Source: Nitrospirota bacterium (lineage in GTDB: Bacteria > Nitrospirota > CAKKRA01 > 9FT-COMBO-42-15). From it: a stretch of DNA of 20,257 bases. Below, one piece after another: positions 13,384 to 20,257 of this stretch. The stretch is from assembly GCA_023248415.1 (NCBI GenBank), contig JAHFEP010000028.1, forward strand, positions 1 to 20,257, given 5' to 3'. Under the pieces are notes generated by a model that made no database searches, was not told the origin of the DNA, and saw only the letters and a program-made list of their open reading frames with translations. Position 1 is the stretch's first letter. Each line of letters opens with the position of its first letter. The position numbers and the translations under genes were made by a program.

Positions 13384-13501
13384 GTCATTCCTGCGAAAGC
13401 AGGAATCCAGTCCTTCGACAAGCTCAGGATGCATGGTGAGCTTCTCGCTCATGGTGAGCCTGTCGAACCATGGATTCCCGCTAAAAACATGCGGGAATGA
13501 C
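13384..13501. repeat. Nested composite inverted repeat
   Basis: Outer ends GTCATTCCTGCGAAAGCAGG and ATTCCCGC...GCGGGAATGAC match the 12848 element. Inside them lies a second inverted pair, TTCGACAAGCTCA and TGAGCCTGTCGAA, separated by GGATGCATGGTGAGCTTCTC. So one dispersed repeat type is nested in another. A further fragment (GTGAGCTTAGCCGAACGATGG, about 13530-13550) continues to the queD end. It occupies the whole ndk-queD gap. Confidence 0.7.
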
Positions 13502-13566
13502 ATTTTAGGCTCCGCAGCAGGCTTCGTCGTGAGCTTAGCCGAACGATGGACTTTTTACGAAGCCGT

Positions 13567-13938
13567 TTAGTCTTCAAAATAGGCAGCGGCGGCGGTGTCC
13601 GATTCCCACACCACAACCTTAGACACCCATATATCCTCTGTATTCATCCTTTTGCTCATCCCCTCATAAATCCACTTTGCAATATTTTCAGACGAAGGGT
13701 TTATCTCTGTAAAAGGAAATATCTCATTCAAAACCCTGTGGTCAAGCTGGTCTAAAAGCAACTTTGCCTCTTTCTTCATATCATGAAAATCAACAGCAAG
13801 GCCGATTTCATTCAGCAGCTCTGACATTATATATATCTCTATCTTCCAATTGTGGCCGTGGAGATTTTCGCACTTGCCCTTATACCCCCTCAACTGATGC
13901 GCTGAGGCAAAGGACTCTCTTATTACAAGTTCAAACAT
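13567..13938 (-). CDS. queD: 6-carboxy-5,6,7,8-tetrahydropterin synthase (QueD)
   Basis: A 123-residue enzyme of the 6-pyruvoyl-tetrahydropterin synthase family, which makes the first pterin intermediate of queuosine/7-deazaguanine biosynthesis. Zinc ligands are His14 (SAHQL) and His27/His29 in the CENLHGHNW motif, whose Cys23 is the catalytic thiol; LGLAVDFHDMK-like and LDHRVLNE blocks follow, and the E of VVVWESD closes the site. No Shine-Dalgarno precedes the ATG; it lies 9 nt from a -10 box, so translation is probably leaderless. It is divergent from amiC. Folate-type PTPS is an alternative, but length and the CxxxHGH motif favour QueD. Confidence 0.9.
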   Translation of the reverse strand: MFELVIRESFASAHQLRGYKGKCENLHGHNWKIEIYIMSELLNEIGLAVDFHDMKKEAKLLLDQLDHRVLNEIFPFTEINPSSENIAKWIYEGMSKRMNTEDIWVSKVVVWESDTAAAAYFED

Positions 13939-13947
13939 GACTGCTTC

Positions 13948-13976
13948 AATTTATATCAAAACAGAACCCTTGTCAA
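13948..13976 (-). promoter_or_regulatory. queD promoter, leaderless geometry
   Basis: TTGACA (13976-13971) and TAAATT (13953-13948) are 17 nt apart; TATAAA at 15 nt is an overlapping alternative. The ATG follows after only GAAGCAGTC, so the message would have a 1-3 nt leader. Confidence 0.65.
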
Positions 13977-13994
13977 TCCCTAACTTAGAAGTCC

Positions 13995-14023
13995 TTGACA
14001 ATGGCATATCAGTAAGATAATAT
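13995..14023 (+). promoter_or_regulatory. amiC-truA promoter, leaderless geometry
   Basis: TTGACA (13995-14000) and TAATAT (14018-14023) are 17 nt apart. The ATG at 14034 follows TTAATTAGTA with no Shine-Dalgarno, giving a predicted leader of about 3-5 nt. The -35 boxes of this and the divergent queD promoter are 18 nt apart, so one regulator could contact both. Confidence 0.75.
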
Positions 14024-14033
14024 TTAATTAGTA

Positions 14034-15662
14034 ATGAAAAGGCTATTACTACTTTTAATATTTGCTCTTGCCATTGGCTTTTCAAATATCTCCTTTGCTG
14101 CCTCTTCAAGCCCCCAGAAGCAGTTTCAGAAGGCAAAGGAGTGTTCAAAGGCTTTAAACTCCTCTGAGGCAAAGAAGAGGCTCAGGCAGAACTGGGAGAA
14201 GTGCATAAAGGAGTTTAATATTGTTTCAGCAAAAAATCCAAAGAGCGAATACGCAGGTGACGCATTATTTAATATTGGCAGCCTCTATACTGGCCTCTAC
14301 AATTATTCCAAAAACCTGAATGACCTTGACAGGGCAATAAATGCCTATAACAGCCTGATAAAGAAATATCCTAAAAGCGCTTATGCTGATGATGCGGCAT
14401 TTGAGATTGGTGAGGTATATTTAAAACAAAAAAACTCTTTGGATGATGCACTTGAGGCATATAAAAAGGTTGTAAAGCTCTATCCAAAGAGCAAACTAAG
14501 AGGTGATGCTGAAAAAAGGATTAACGACATCTCAAAGACCATTGCCTCTTCATCCAATAAAACATCTCAGACTAACCAGATTAAGGAGATAAAGTCATGG
14601 TCGTATCCTGAATATACAAGGATAGTTATAGAAGCAGATAATGAGATAAGCTTTACAAAAAAAAGAATAGCTCAGCCTGACAGACTGTATCTTGATATGC
14701 CTAATGCAAGGCTCAAAGAGGAATTAAAAAAGCAACCTATCTCAGTTGGCGACGGGATATTAAAGCAGATAAGGGTAAGCCAGCGCACTGCAAAGGATGC
14801 AAGGGTAGTGCTTGACCTGGGGAGTATTGATGATTATAGGTTCTATCCGCTTACCGAGCCGAACAGATTGGTAATTGATGTGTATGGAGCAAAATACCGT
14901 GAAGAAAATGAAGCAAAAGAAAAGACTATAAAAGATAAAGAAGCTAAGGGCATGCCCTTAAGCCAGCAGCTTAATTTAACTGTAAAAACTATTGTCTTAG
15001 ATCCGGGACATGGCGGTAAAGACCCAGGCGCTATAGGCAAAAACGGTCTGATGGAAAAGGATGTAACATTGGATATCGCCAAGAGGCTTAAAAAGATCCT
15101 AACAGAAAAAGAAAATAAAAAGGTATATCTCACAAGAGAGGATGATACCTATATCAGGCTTGAACAGAGGCCGACAATCGCATCTGGAAAGAAAGCTGAC
15201 CTCTTTATTTCTATTCATGTGAATTCAAATACTAAGAGAAGTTCGCGCGGCATAGAGACATATATCCTGAACCTGTCATCTGATAAATGGGCGCAGAAGA
15301 CTGCTGCAAGGGAAAATATGGCGTCAGAAAAATCTATAAGCGATTTGGAAAAGATATTGTTTGATTTAGCTGATAACAACAAAGAGGTCTCAATGTCGCT
15401 TGCGCTTTCTGTGCAAAATTCAGTGGTCAATGCTTTAAAAAAAGATTATTCAAGAATAGAAGACCTTGGCGTAAAGCAGGCGCCATTTTATGTGCTCATT
15501 GGCACAAAGGTGCCGAGCATACTTGCTGAGGTATCATTTATAAGCAATCCAGACGAGGAAAAGAGACTGAGAACTTCTGAGTACAGACAGAAAATTGCAG
15601 AGGGTCTTTATGAAGGGATAAAGAAGTATATATCTTCTTCAACAATTGTTGCATCAAAATAA
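14034..15662 (+). CDS. amiC: N-acetylmuramoyl-L-alanine amidase with TPR-like and AMIN domains (AmiC-type)
   Basis: A periplasmic peptidoglycan amidase that removes stem peptides during cell separation. The 542 residues contain a signal peptide (1-22) and a helical tetratricopeptide-like region (about 30-165, repeated A-x-Y-x-x-L/V-I/V-K-x-Y-P-K-S, as in YbgF/BamD-type proteins). An AMIN-like septum-targeting domain follows (about 185-290, ending PNRLVIDVYG). A charged linker leads to the Amidase_3 domain from residue 318. Its zinc site shows in VLDPGHGGKDPG (His326), Glu341 and SIHVN (His395), with the catalytic Glu in ILAEVSFISNPDE. The added TPR-like front is unlike E. coli AmiC and typical of some Nitrospirota and deltaproteobacterial amidases. 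It is followed by truA with overlap or abutment. Confidence 0.92.
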   Translation: MKRLLLLLIFALAIGFSNISFAASSSPQKQFQKAKECSKALNSSEAKKRLRQNWEKCIKEFNIVSAKNPKSEYAGDALFNIGSLYTGLYNYSKNLNDLDRAINAYNSLIKKYPKSAYADDAAFEIGEVYLKQKNSLDDALEAYKKVVKLYPKSKLRGDAEKRINDISKTIASSSNKTSQTNQIKEIKSWSYPEYTRIVIEADNEISFTKKRIAQPDRLYLDMPNARLKEELKKQPISVGDGILKQIRVSQRTAKDARVVLDLGSIDDYRFYPLTEPNRLVIDVYGAKYREENEAKEKTIKDKEAKGMPLSQQLNLTVKTIVLDPGHGGKDPGAIGKNGLMEKDVTLDIAKRLKKILTEKENKKVYLTREDDTYIRLEQRPTIASGKKADLFISIHVNSNTKRSSRGIETYILNLSSDKWAQKTAARENMASEKSISDLEKILFDLADNNKEVSMSLALSVQNSVVNALKKDYSRIEDLGVKQAPFYVLIGTKVPSILAEVSFISNPDEEKRLRTSEYRQKIAEGLYEGIKKYISSSTIVASK

Positions 15663-16407
15663 GTTGACTGACTTTAAAAACATAAAACTCACAATTGAAT
15701 ACGACGGCACAGCATATCACGGCTGGCAGCGCCAGCCGCGGCACATAAGCATCCAGCAGGTTATTAAAGAGAAGATTGAAATAATAGCAAAAGAAAAGAT
15801 AAACCTCATTGGCGCGAGCAGAACAGATGCAGGCGTCCATGCTTTGGGACAGGTCACAAATTTCAGGACAGAGAGCAGAATGGATGAAGGAGAGTGGCTA
15901 AGGGCTTTAAACAGCCTCCTGCCTTCTGATATTGTAATAAAAAAGACAGAAACAGTACCGTTTGATTTTCACTCCAGATTCAGCGCCAGAGGAAAGCAAT
16001 ATAAATATCTGATACTCAATCAGCCTGTTCCTTCTGCACTAAACAGAAACTATGCGTGGCATATCCCATATCCTCTAAAAATAACTGGAATGAGAAAGGC
16101 TGCAAGATTCCTTATCGGCAGACACAACTTCTCCTCTTTCAGGGCATCCTCATGCTCTGCTAAAAATCCTGTAAGAACAATCAAAAGGCTTACTATCACA
16201 AAAAAGGATAGCTTCATTCAATTCACCATTGAGGCAGACGCCTTTCTACATCACATGGTAAGGAATATCGTTGGAACACTCGTCTATGTGGGAATGGGAA
16301 AACTATTGCCCACCCAGATAGAAAACATCTTGAAATCAAAAGATAGAAGACTCGCAGGCAAGACCGCGCCCCCCCATGGGCTTTATCTTGTGAAGGTAAA
16401 ATATTAA
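15646..16407 (+). CDS. truA: tRNA pseudouridine synthase A
   Basis: TruA makes pseudouridine at positions 38-40 of the tRNA anticodon arm. The sequence has IKLTIEYDGTAYHGWQRQP, the catalytic Asp in GASRTDAGVHALGQV, FDFHSRFSARGKQYKY, and the C-terminal FLHHMVRNIVGTLVYVG and APPHGLYLVKVKY. No ATG is available; the start is TTG, either at 15646 (overlapping amiC by 17 nt) or, more economically, at 15664 just after the amiC stop. Neither has a Shine-Dalgarno, so translation is likely coupled to amiC. Length (about 247-253 residues) is normal. Confidence 0.94.
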   Translation: MLHQNKLTDFKNIKLTIEYDGTAYHGWQRQPRHISIQQVIKEKIEIIAKEKINLIGASRTDAGVHALGQVTNFRTESRMDEGEWLRALNSLLPSDIVIKKTETVPFDFHSRFSARGKQYKYLILNQPVPSALNRNYAWHIPYPLKITGMRKAARFLIGRHNFSSFRASSCSAKNPVRTIKRLTITKKDSFIQFTIEADAFLHHMVRNIVGTLVYVGMGKLLPTQIENILKSKDRRLAGKTAPPHGLYLVKVKY

Positions 16408-16436
16408 TTAATAGTTACGCCAACCCAAAAGTAGGA

Positions 16437-16472
16437 CAGGCGTCCCGCCTCTCCAGACAAGCGGGACGCTTG
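16437..16472. terminator. Convergent hairpin after truA
   Basis: CAGGCGTCCCGC (16437-16448) pairs with GCGGGACGCTTG (16461-16472), 12 pairs including one G-U, around a 12-nt loop. It lies between convergent truA and the FIMAH-like gene, so it may end transcription from both sides; a moderately T-rich TGTATTTTACTT follows on the plus side. It may also be a member of a dispersed repeat type. Confidence 0.55.
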
Positions 16473-16553
16473 CCTCCTGTATTTTACTTGGATAGGAAAA
16501 TTGAATGCTAAACTATTATAGAAGATTTTAGTAAAGCCTACATGGGGAAGGAA

Positions 16554-17573
16554 TCAGTGATCCTTTTCTTTTTTCTCTCCTCCCAATTTTTCTATAAGAT
16601 ACCTTGTATTGTATTTGAGCAATGCATACGCCTCTGAGGTGATGTGGCTATGTTCTTCTTCCTTCTTGTGCTTTTCTTCTTTGTCTTCCTTATATAATGC
16701 CTCTACTTCATGTATAAAGGATTTTAGTTTTTCTATCGCCTCTCTGGTATCTCCTTTTACAAGCTCCGCCTTTGCCTTTTCAAGCTTTTTATCAAGGCTT
16801 TTCATTATGCCCTTTTCTTCATCCTCTTTTTTACTTTTATCATCGTCTCTACCCTGAACAATCCAGCCGAGCTTGTATGCCTCGTGTTTTAGGGAGATGA
16901 TGTAATCAAGAAATGGAATAGGCTTAAAATCTGCGGGTGGGGCAGTGGGGCCGATGGTTTTAGTACGGTAAATTAGACTTTCTCTAAGCTGCCTTGTAAG
17001 TTCTACATTTTCCCAATATTCTTCAGGTAGGTTGTCATAGTCAATGACAGGATCATTTGTTGCTTCTCTGATTCCTGGTAAACCATAAGATGTCAATATA
17101 AATCCTCCCACTGTTTGATTAGGCAAGATTAGATTTTCATCACTGCCACCCCATGAGATTGTTCCCATCACTGCAATACCTGCAGACCAACCAGGAAATG
17201 GATGGCCTAAAGGTGGTCGGGCACCAACTGGAATTACTGGTTTTCTCATCAATCTTTTCGCAATCTCCTCTTCAAAACTTCTAATAAGCATTGAACCATC
17301 GGCTTTAATTCCTCTTTGAATAATAAAACCTTTAGAACTTAATTCCTGACTCTGTTGAGGCCTTGTTATATCAATCCTAAGATTACGAATCTTCCCATCA
17401 TTAACAGGTGGATTGTAGATTGAGTAACTATATGTATAGATACCAGTTGTGGCATCAAATGTTACTGCAGCCGAGACCTTTACATCCTTAAGAGGAGATG
17501 GTATCTGGGCAAATGATAGGGAAGTTAAAAGGATGCTTATAATTAAAGTAAAGAAAATCTTTTTATTAACCAT
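16554..17573 (-). CDS. Secreted protein with C-terminal FIMAH-like helical domain
   Basis: A 339-residue exported protein of unknown function. Residues 1-22 are a signal peptide (KKIFFTLIISILLTSLSFA). An N-terminal beta-rich part (VKVSAAVTFDATTGIYTYSY..., NLRIDITRP) resembles a jelly-roll or Ig-like ectodomain and includes GHPFPGWSAGIAVMGTISWG. The tail from about residue 260, LDKKLEKAKAELVKGDTREA then IEKLKSFIHEVEALY, matches the pattern of the FIMAH helical repeat (L-x-x-A-x-x-A-L-x-x-G-x-x-x-A-I-x-x-L-x-x-F-I-x-x-V-E-A-L). It is followed by a K/E-rich stretch with several His. A GGAGGG Shine-Dalgarno precedes the start. It lies 21 nt after the truncated Cys-rich gene, so the two probably formed one operon whose upstream part is lost to the IS. 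The domain call is by eye. Confidence 0.6.
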   Translation of the reverse strand: MVNKKIFFTLIISILLTSLSFAQIPSPLKDVKVSAAVTFDATTGIYTYSYSIYNPPVNDGKIRNLRIDITRPQQSQELSSKGFIIQRGIKADGSMLIRSFEEEIAKRLMRKPVIPVGARPPLGHPFPGWSAGIAVMGTISWGGSDENLILPNQTVGGFILTSYGLPGIREATNDPVIDYDNLPEEYWENVELTRQLRESLIYRTKTIGPTAPPADFKPIPFLDYIISLKHEAYKLGWIVQGRDDDKSKKEDEEKGIMKSLDKKLEKAKAELVKGDTREAIEKLKSFIHEVEALYKEDKEEKHKKEEEHSHITSEAYALLKYNTRYLIEKLGGEKKEKDH

Positions 17574-17594
17574 TCTATTGACCCTCCTACTGGA

Positions 17595-18979
17595 CTACTG
17601 GACTATTTGACCTCCCTCTACTGTGCCTCCTCCTGTATCTCCACCTCCAATAGGTGGTATAGGTATTATTTGGCTACCTGCTCCTGAAATTTCACAATGC
17701 AATGTAGCTTCTGGAACAAGTTCACCACCACGATTTTCACAAATTTCTTCTATAGCGGTCCGATTCACCTGTATCCACCCATTAGGGCATACCCCTTGAG
17801 AATTCGGATTATTTATAGTTGTACTCTGTGCACATCTATCTATATCCACACTTGTCCCTATCCTATGTCCACAATGCCCATATCCTCGCTGTCTGCACTG
17901 TGGAGAAGTTATATCATCTAACCACCTACCATATATATCAAATCCACCACCCCACGGAAGACTCATGTCATTTATCCCAAGAGTAGCAGCAAATTGTTCA
18001 TAAAAATCATTGGCCATATAGTTGGTATTTACTATAGTAGTATCTGTCCCGTAGTGATTTACTGGGTGTGTTCCTGTACTTCCAGTAAGTCTATATGTAC
18101 CACCTACACCCAAGTCAAATAGCCCCGGTACCTTTACCTTAACAGTTTCCTCGCATTTAGTCCAACCTCCCCTAATCTCTGCTATTATCTTCTCCTCACC
18201 AGCAATCTCTGAAGCCTTGTATTTTACTGATTTTGTTATCTCCCCTTCAGAAAAATAAATATTGGTAATCACATTACCATCATCATCAATTATATCACCT
18301 TTTGGTCTGCTGCTATTATGACTATGTCCACCTGAACCTTCTATTGGTTCAACTTTTAAATCTACAACCTGCCCTCCTTGCGGTGCAGCAACAGCTAAGG
18401 CTATAATTACCTCTGCTACATTATTGCCTGTCTTTTTAGGCATTACCTCAGGAGGAAAAACATCCACATTTACCTCACAGTCTATTGCTCTAACATAATC
18501 AATTGTGGCACTAACAATTCCAGTTGTAAGAGATGGCGTTATATTTATTTTCTCACCACATTTCTTATAAATTGGAATATTCCATTTCAGCCAGCCACTC
18601 CAAGAATATACCTTGCTGTTCTCATAATAATAGCTATCATATTGAATGCTGATAGAATAAGGAGGGATATTATTTATCAAAAATTCTGTCCCTGAAGGTT
18701 TTCTCTCTGACTCAATTATAGCATGTGTTTTTATATGAAGAATCTTTACTATCTTATCTTCCTCACAGGTTAGTCTAAAAGTATATGAGCTTTGCGACTC
18801 CTGAGTCTGAAAACCTCTGTCACGCCCATATGAAACACCTTCGCAGGGGGCGAGGCATTCATCGCTCCAAACATTTGTTCTTATAGAACCGCTCCATATG
18901 TATAAATCACGGCTGGAAAAACTACTACCACATCCATCGCTATTATAAGAATCTGATAATTTGTTACACAGCCTACAAC
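17595..18979 (-). pseudogene. Secreted Cys-rich protein with LAS-peptidase-like C-terminus, 5' end cut by IS
   Basis: The frame is open from the IS boundary (18979) to the stop at 17595, about 461 codons, so the true start lay beyond the element and is not in the window; TTG at 18680 is only an apparent start. The seen N-part is Cys-rich (SCRLCNKLSDS, ECLAPCEG) with Ig-like strands. The C-part holds YRLTGSTGTHPVNHYGT, NDMSLPWGGGFDIYGRW, then CGHRIGTSVDIDRC, which matches the HxxGxxxD zinc motif of LAS (M15/MepA-type) metallopeptidases, and a later ATLHCEIS that could supply the third ligand. Catalysis is unproven. A Gly-rich tail (GGGDTGGGTVEGG) ends the protein. The FIMAH-like gene follows after 21 nt. 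Confidence 0.6.
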
Positions 18980-19007
18980 TGTCCTGCCCGACGATTTCGG
19001 AACAACT
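18980..19007. repeat. IS left inverted repeat
   Basis: Reads TGTCCTGCCCGACG then ATTTCGGAACAACT. The orfB stop (TAG, 19008-19006) overlaps its inner edge. Confidence 0.8.
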
Positions 19008-19905
19008 AATTTGAGTTTAAAGTTAGTCCTGCCATGTTATTAAGTTTATAATAATTAGCTGGAACATCATATCCCAGCGCCTCATGCGGCCTATAAGTAT
19101 TGTATTTGAGCCTGTAAGCCTCTAAATCAAGTTCTGCATCAATAGGATCAGTGTATTCCCTACGATATATCCTTTCATATTTCTGGCTCTGATTGAACCG
19201 CTCAAGCATCCCAATTGTCTGTGGATGATGCCCCCTTGCATATACATGCCTGAATATAGATTGTTGTATGTATCTCTTAAATGCCTTAGCTTTCATTGCA
19301 GGCCCATTGTCGCTGACCAATAATACTTTTTCTGGAAAACATCTGTCACCAAGAACCCTTACAGCCTCTCCATTTGCCATCTCAAGGGCTTCTATCAGGT
19401 CTTCTGCTGTATGGCTCTGCCTGATAAGACAGGCAAGAACATATCTTGAGAAGTAATCCAGCACATTCGTTGAGTAGTATGTCCCGTATTCCGGTATCTG
19501 AAATTCTGTAAAGTCTACCTGCCAAAGCTGGTTTATTCCCTCTGGCTTGTGAAGATATTGCTGCCTCGCCTCCATCTGAACCCTTAGCTCCTCCGTATAG
19601 TTGCATGGCAAAAGCAGCCCCATTTGTTTCATAGCCTTGTATGTCTCATATTTCGTTATTTCAATGTTATGCCTGAATCTCATTAATGCCCATATCTTCT
19701 TGTGGCCATATTCAGAATCCAGCAACGAAATCTCTTCTATCTTTTGCTTCTTGTAAGGCTCTATCTCTTTAGATATCTTTTGCCTCTTCTGGTAGTCTAT
19801 TAATCCATAGACCTTCCTATAATAGCTTGTCCTGCTTATACCAAGCATATCGCATGCCTTATTGATTGAGAGATGTTCTTCTTTCCTTGCCTCTTCTATC
19901 ATCAT
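19006..19905 (-). CDS. IS3-family transposase OrfB (DDE catalytic domain)
   Basis: A 299-residue integrase-core protein. The N-terminal HTH-like region (SINKACDMLGISRTSYYR, 13-30) and a YGHKKIWALMRF block precede the catalytic domain. The DDE triad is visible as QLWQVDFTEF, LLVSDNGPAMK and GMLERFNQSQK, with the usual K after E. NTYRPHEALGY closes the domain. It is in the -1 frame relative to orfA and probably made mainly as an OrfAB fusion by frameshift. All motifs are intact, so the element could be active. Confidence 0.93.
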   Translation of the reverse strand: MMIEEARKEEHLSINKACDMLGISRTSYYRKVYGLIDYQKRQKISKEIEPYKKQKIEEISLLDSEYGHKKIWALMRFRHNIEITKYETYKAMKQMGLLLPCNYTEELRVQMEARQQYLHKPEGINQLWQVDFTEFQIPEYGTYYSTNVLDYFSRYVLACLIRQSHTAEDLIEALEMANGEAVRVLGDRCFPEKVLLVSDNGPAMKAKAFKRYIQQSIFRHVYARGHHPQTIGMLERFNQSQKYERIYRREYTDPIDAELDLEAYRLKYNTYRPHEALGYDVPANYYKLNNMAGLTLNSN

Positions 19906-19913
19906 ATAATCCT

Positions 19914-20198
19914 TTATGACACTTGTGTTTTTTTTAAAAAACGGTTCTCTACTGTAAGCTCGCCTATCAATGCCTTTAGGTCTTCATTTTCTTTCTTTAA
20001 GGCTGACTCATAATCTCCTGTTTTGCCATTGCCGCTAAGTCCATTAAGGCTGCCTTCCAAGAAAGTTTTCTTCCACTTATAATATAGTGCATCACTGATA
20101 CCGTGATTTCTGCAAAGTTCGGCTATTGATGCTTCATTCCTTAACCCCGCTAATATTATCTTCTGCTTCTCTTCTGCACTCCATTTGCCTTTCCTCAT
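19914..20198 (-). CDS. IS3-family transposase OrfA (HTH)
   Basis: A 94-residue DNA-binding subunit starting at ATG 20198, where AAGGAGGAAGAG gives an ideal Shine-Dalgarno; the longer frame to 20249 reaches the inverted repeat and is less likely. The sequence MRKGKWSAEEKQKIILAGLR, ASIAELCRNHGISDALYYKW is the helix-turn-helix, followed by a leucine-zipper-like ENEDLKALIGELTVENRFLKK. It ends 8 nt before orfB, right after the slip site. Confidence 0.92.
   Translation of the reverse strand: MRKGKWSAEEKQKIILAGLRNEASIAELCRNHGISDALYYKWKKTFLEGSLNGLSGNGKTGDYESALKKENEDLKALIGELTVENRFLKKTQVS
19928..19941 (-). other. Programmed -1 frameshift site of the IS (T6A8)
   Basis: The mRNA has UUUUUUAAAAAAAAC near the orfA end. 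Slipping back one base in the A8 run turns FLKK-TQVS-stop into FLKK-NTSVIKDYMMIEEA, which is open and enters orfB with no stop. This is the standard IS3-family route to the OrfAB transposase. Confidence 0.75.
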
Positions 20199-20228
20199 CT
20201 CTTCCTCCTTCTGGAGGACTAACTTATC

Positions 20229-20257
20229 AGTTGTTCCGAATTTTGTCAAACCCGACA
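20229..20257. repeat. IS right inverted repeat
   Basis: Read on the minus strand it is TGTCGGGTTTGACAA then AATTCGGAACAACT. It is the last 29 bases of the window. Confidence 0.8.

Larger units (their letters stand above)
18980..20257 (-). mobile_element. IS3-family insertion sequence, complete, 1278 bp
   Basis: Ends are imperfect inverted repeats starting TGTC: left 18980-19007 and right 20229-20257, sharing TTCGGAACAACT with one gap. Inside are overlapping-frame orfA and orfB with an A8 slip site, the IS3 layout. The right end coincides with the window end, so a target duplication cannot be checked. It sits inside the Cys-rich protein gene. Confidence 0.9.

Noticed and set aside
12848..13501. 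CRISPR-like repeats
   Set aside because: Units are palindromic, variable and not regularly spaced; no spacers or cas genes.

Overview
The window looks like a contig end from an uncultivated, moderately AT-rich, diderm (Gram-negative-type) bacterium with a sulfur-oxidising metabolism. Diderm features are a TolC-like outer-membrane channel, lipoproteins, Tat-exported periplasmic Sox proteins and an AmiC-type amidase. The gene mix and the many dispersed palindromic repeats recall Nitrospirota or Desulfobacterota-like metagenome bins. That taxonomic guess is inference and of low confidence.

Region 1 (about 1-8150, all minus strand) is a periplasmic thiosulfate-oxidation island. Transcription starts in a long non-coding region (7590-8147) and runs through soxX, soxY, soxZ, soxA and soxB. 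A strong hairpin follows soxB, then a secreted alpha/beta hydrolase with its own promoter-like -10 box. Next come a YeeE/YedE (TsuA-like) sulfur-compound permease, a DUF302 protein, a thioredoxin and the start of a TolC-like efflux gene; the last four are packed with 3-nt gaps or overlaps. The thioredoxin is the key find. Its gene is interrupted by one in-frame TGA exactly where the first cysteine of the CxxC active site should be (UPFC), and a bacterial SECIS-like hairpin lies at the right distance, so I read it as a single 178-residue SoxW-like selenoprotein. SoxCD is absent from the window, so the pathway visible here is the truncated Sox type.

Region 2 (8148-13940, minus strand) holds housekeeping and accessory genes: lpdA and a gcvH-like lipoyl carrier, a PgaB-C-terminal-like lipoprotein overlapping an FAD oxidoreductase with a non-ATG start, ndk, and queD. 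Dispersed palindromic repeats sit between these genes. Two repeat-derived segments lie in frame inside coding sequences.

Region 3 (13940-16480) is a divergent promoter pair that fires queD leftward and amiC-truA rightward. Both -10 boxes lie 9-10 nt from an ATG with no Shine-Dalgarno sequence, so both transcripts are predicted to be essentially leaderless.

Region 4 (16550-20257, minus strand) has a secreted protein with a FIMAH-like helical tail and the 3' part of a secreted Cys-rich protein with a LAS-metallopeptidase-like motif. The latter is cut by a complete IS3-family element whose right inverted repeat is the last base of the window, which suggests the assembly broke at a repeated IS.
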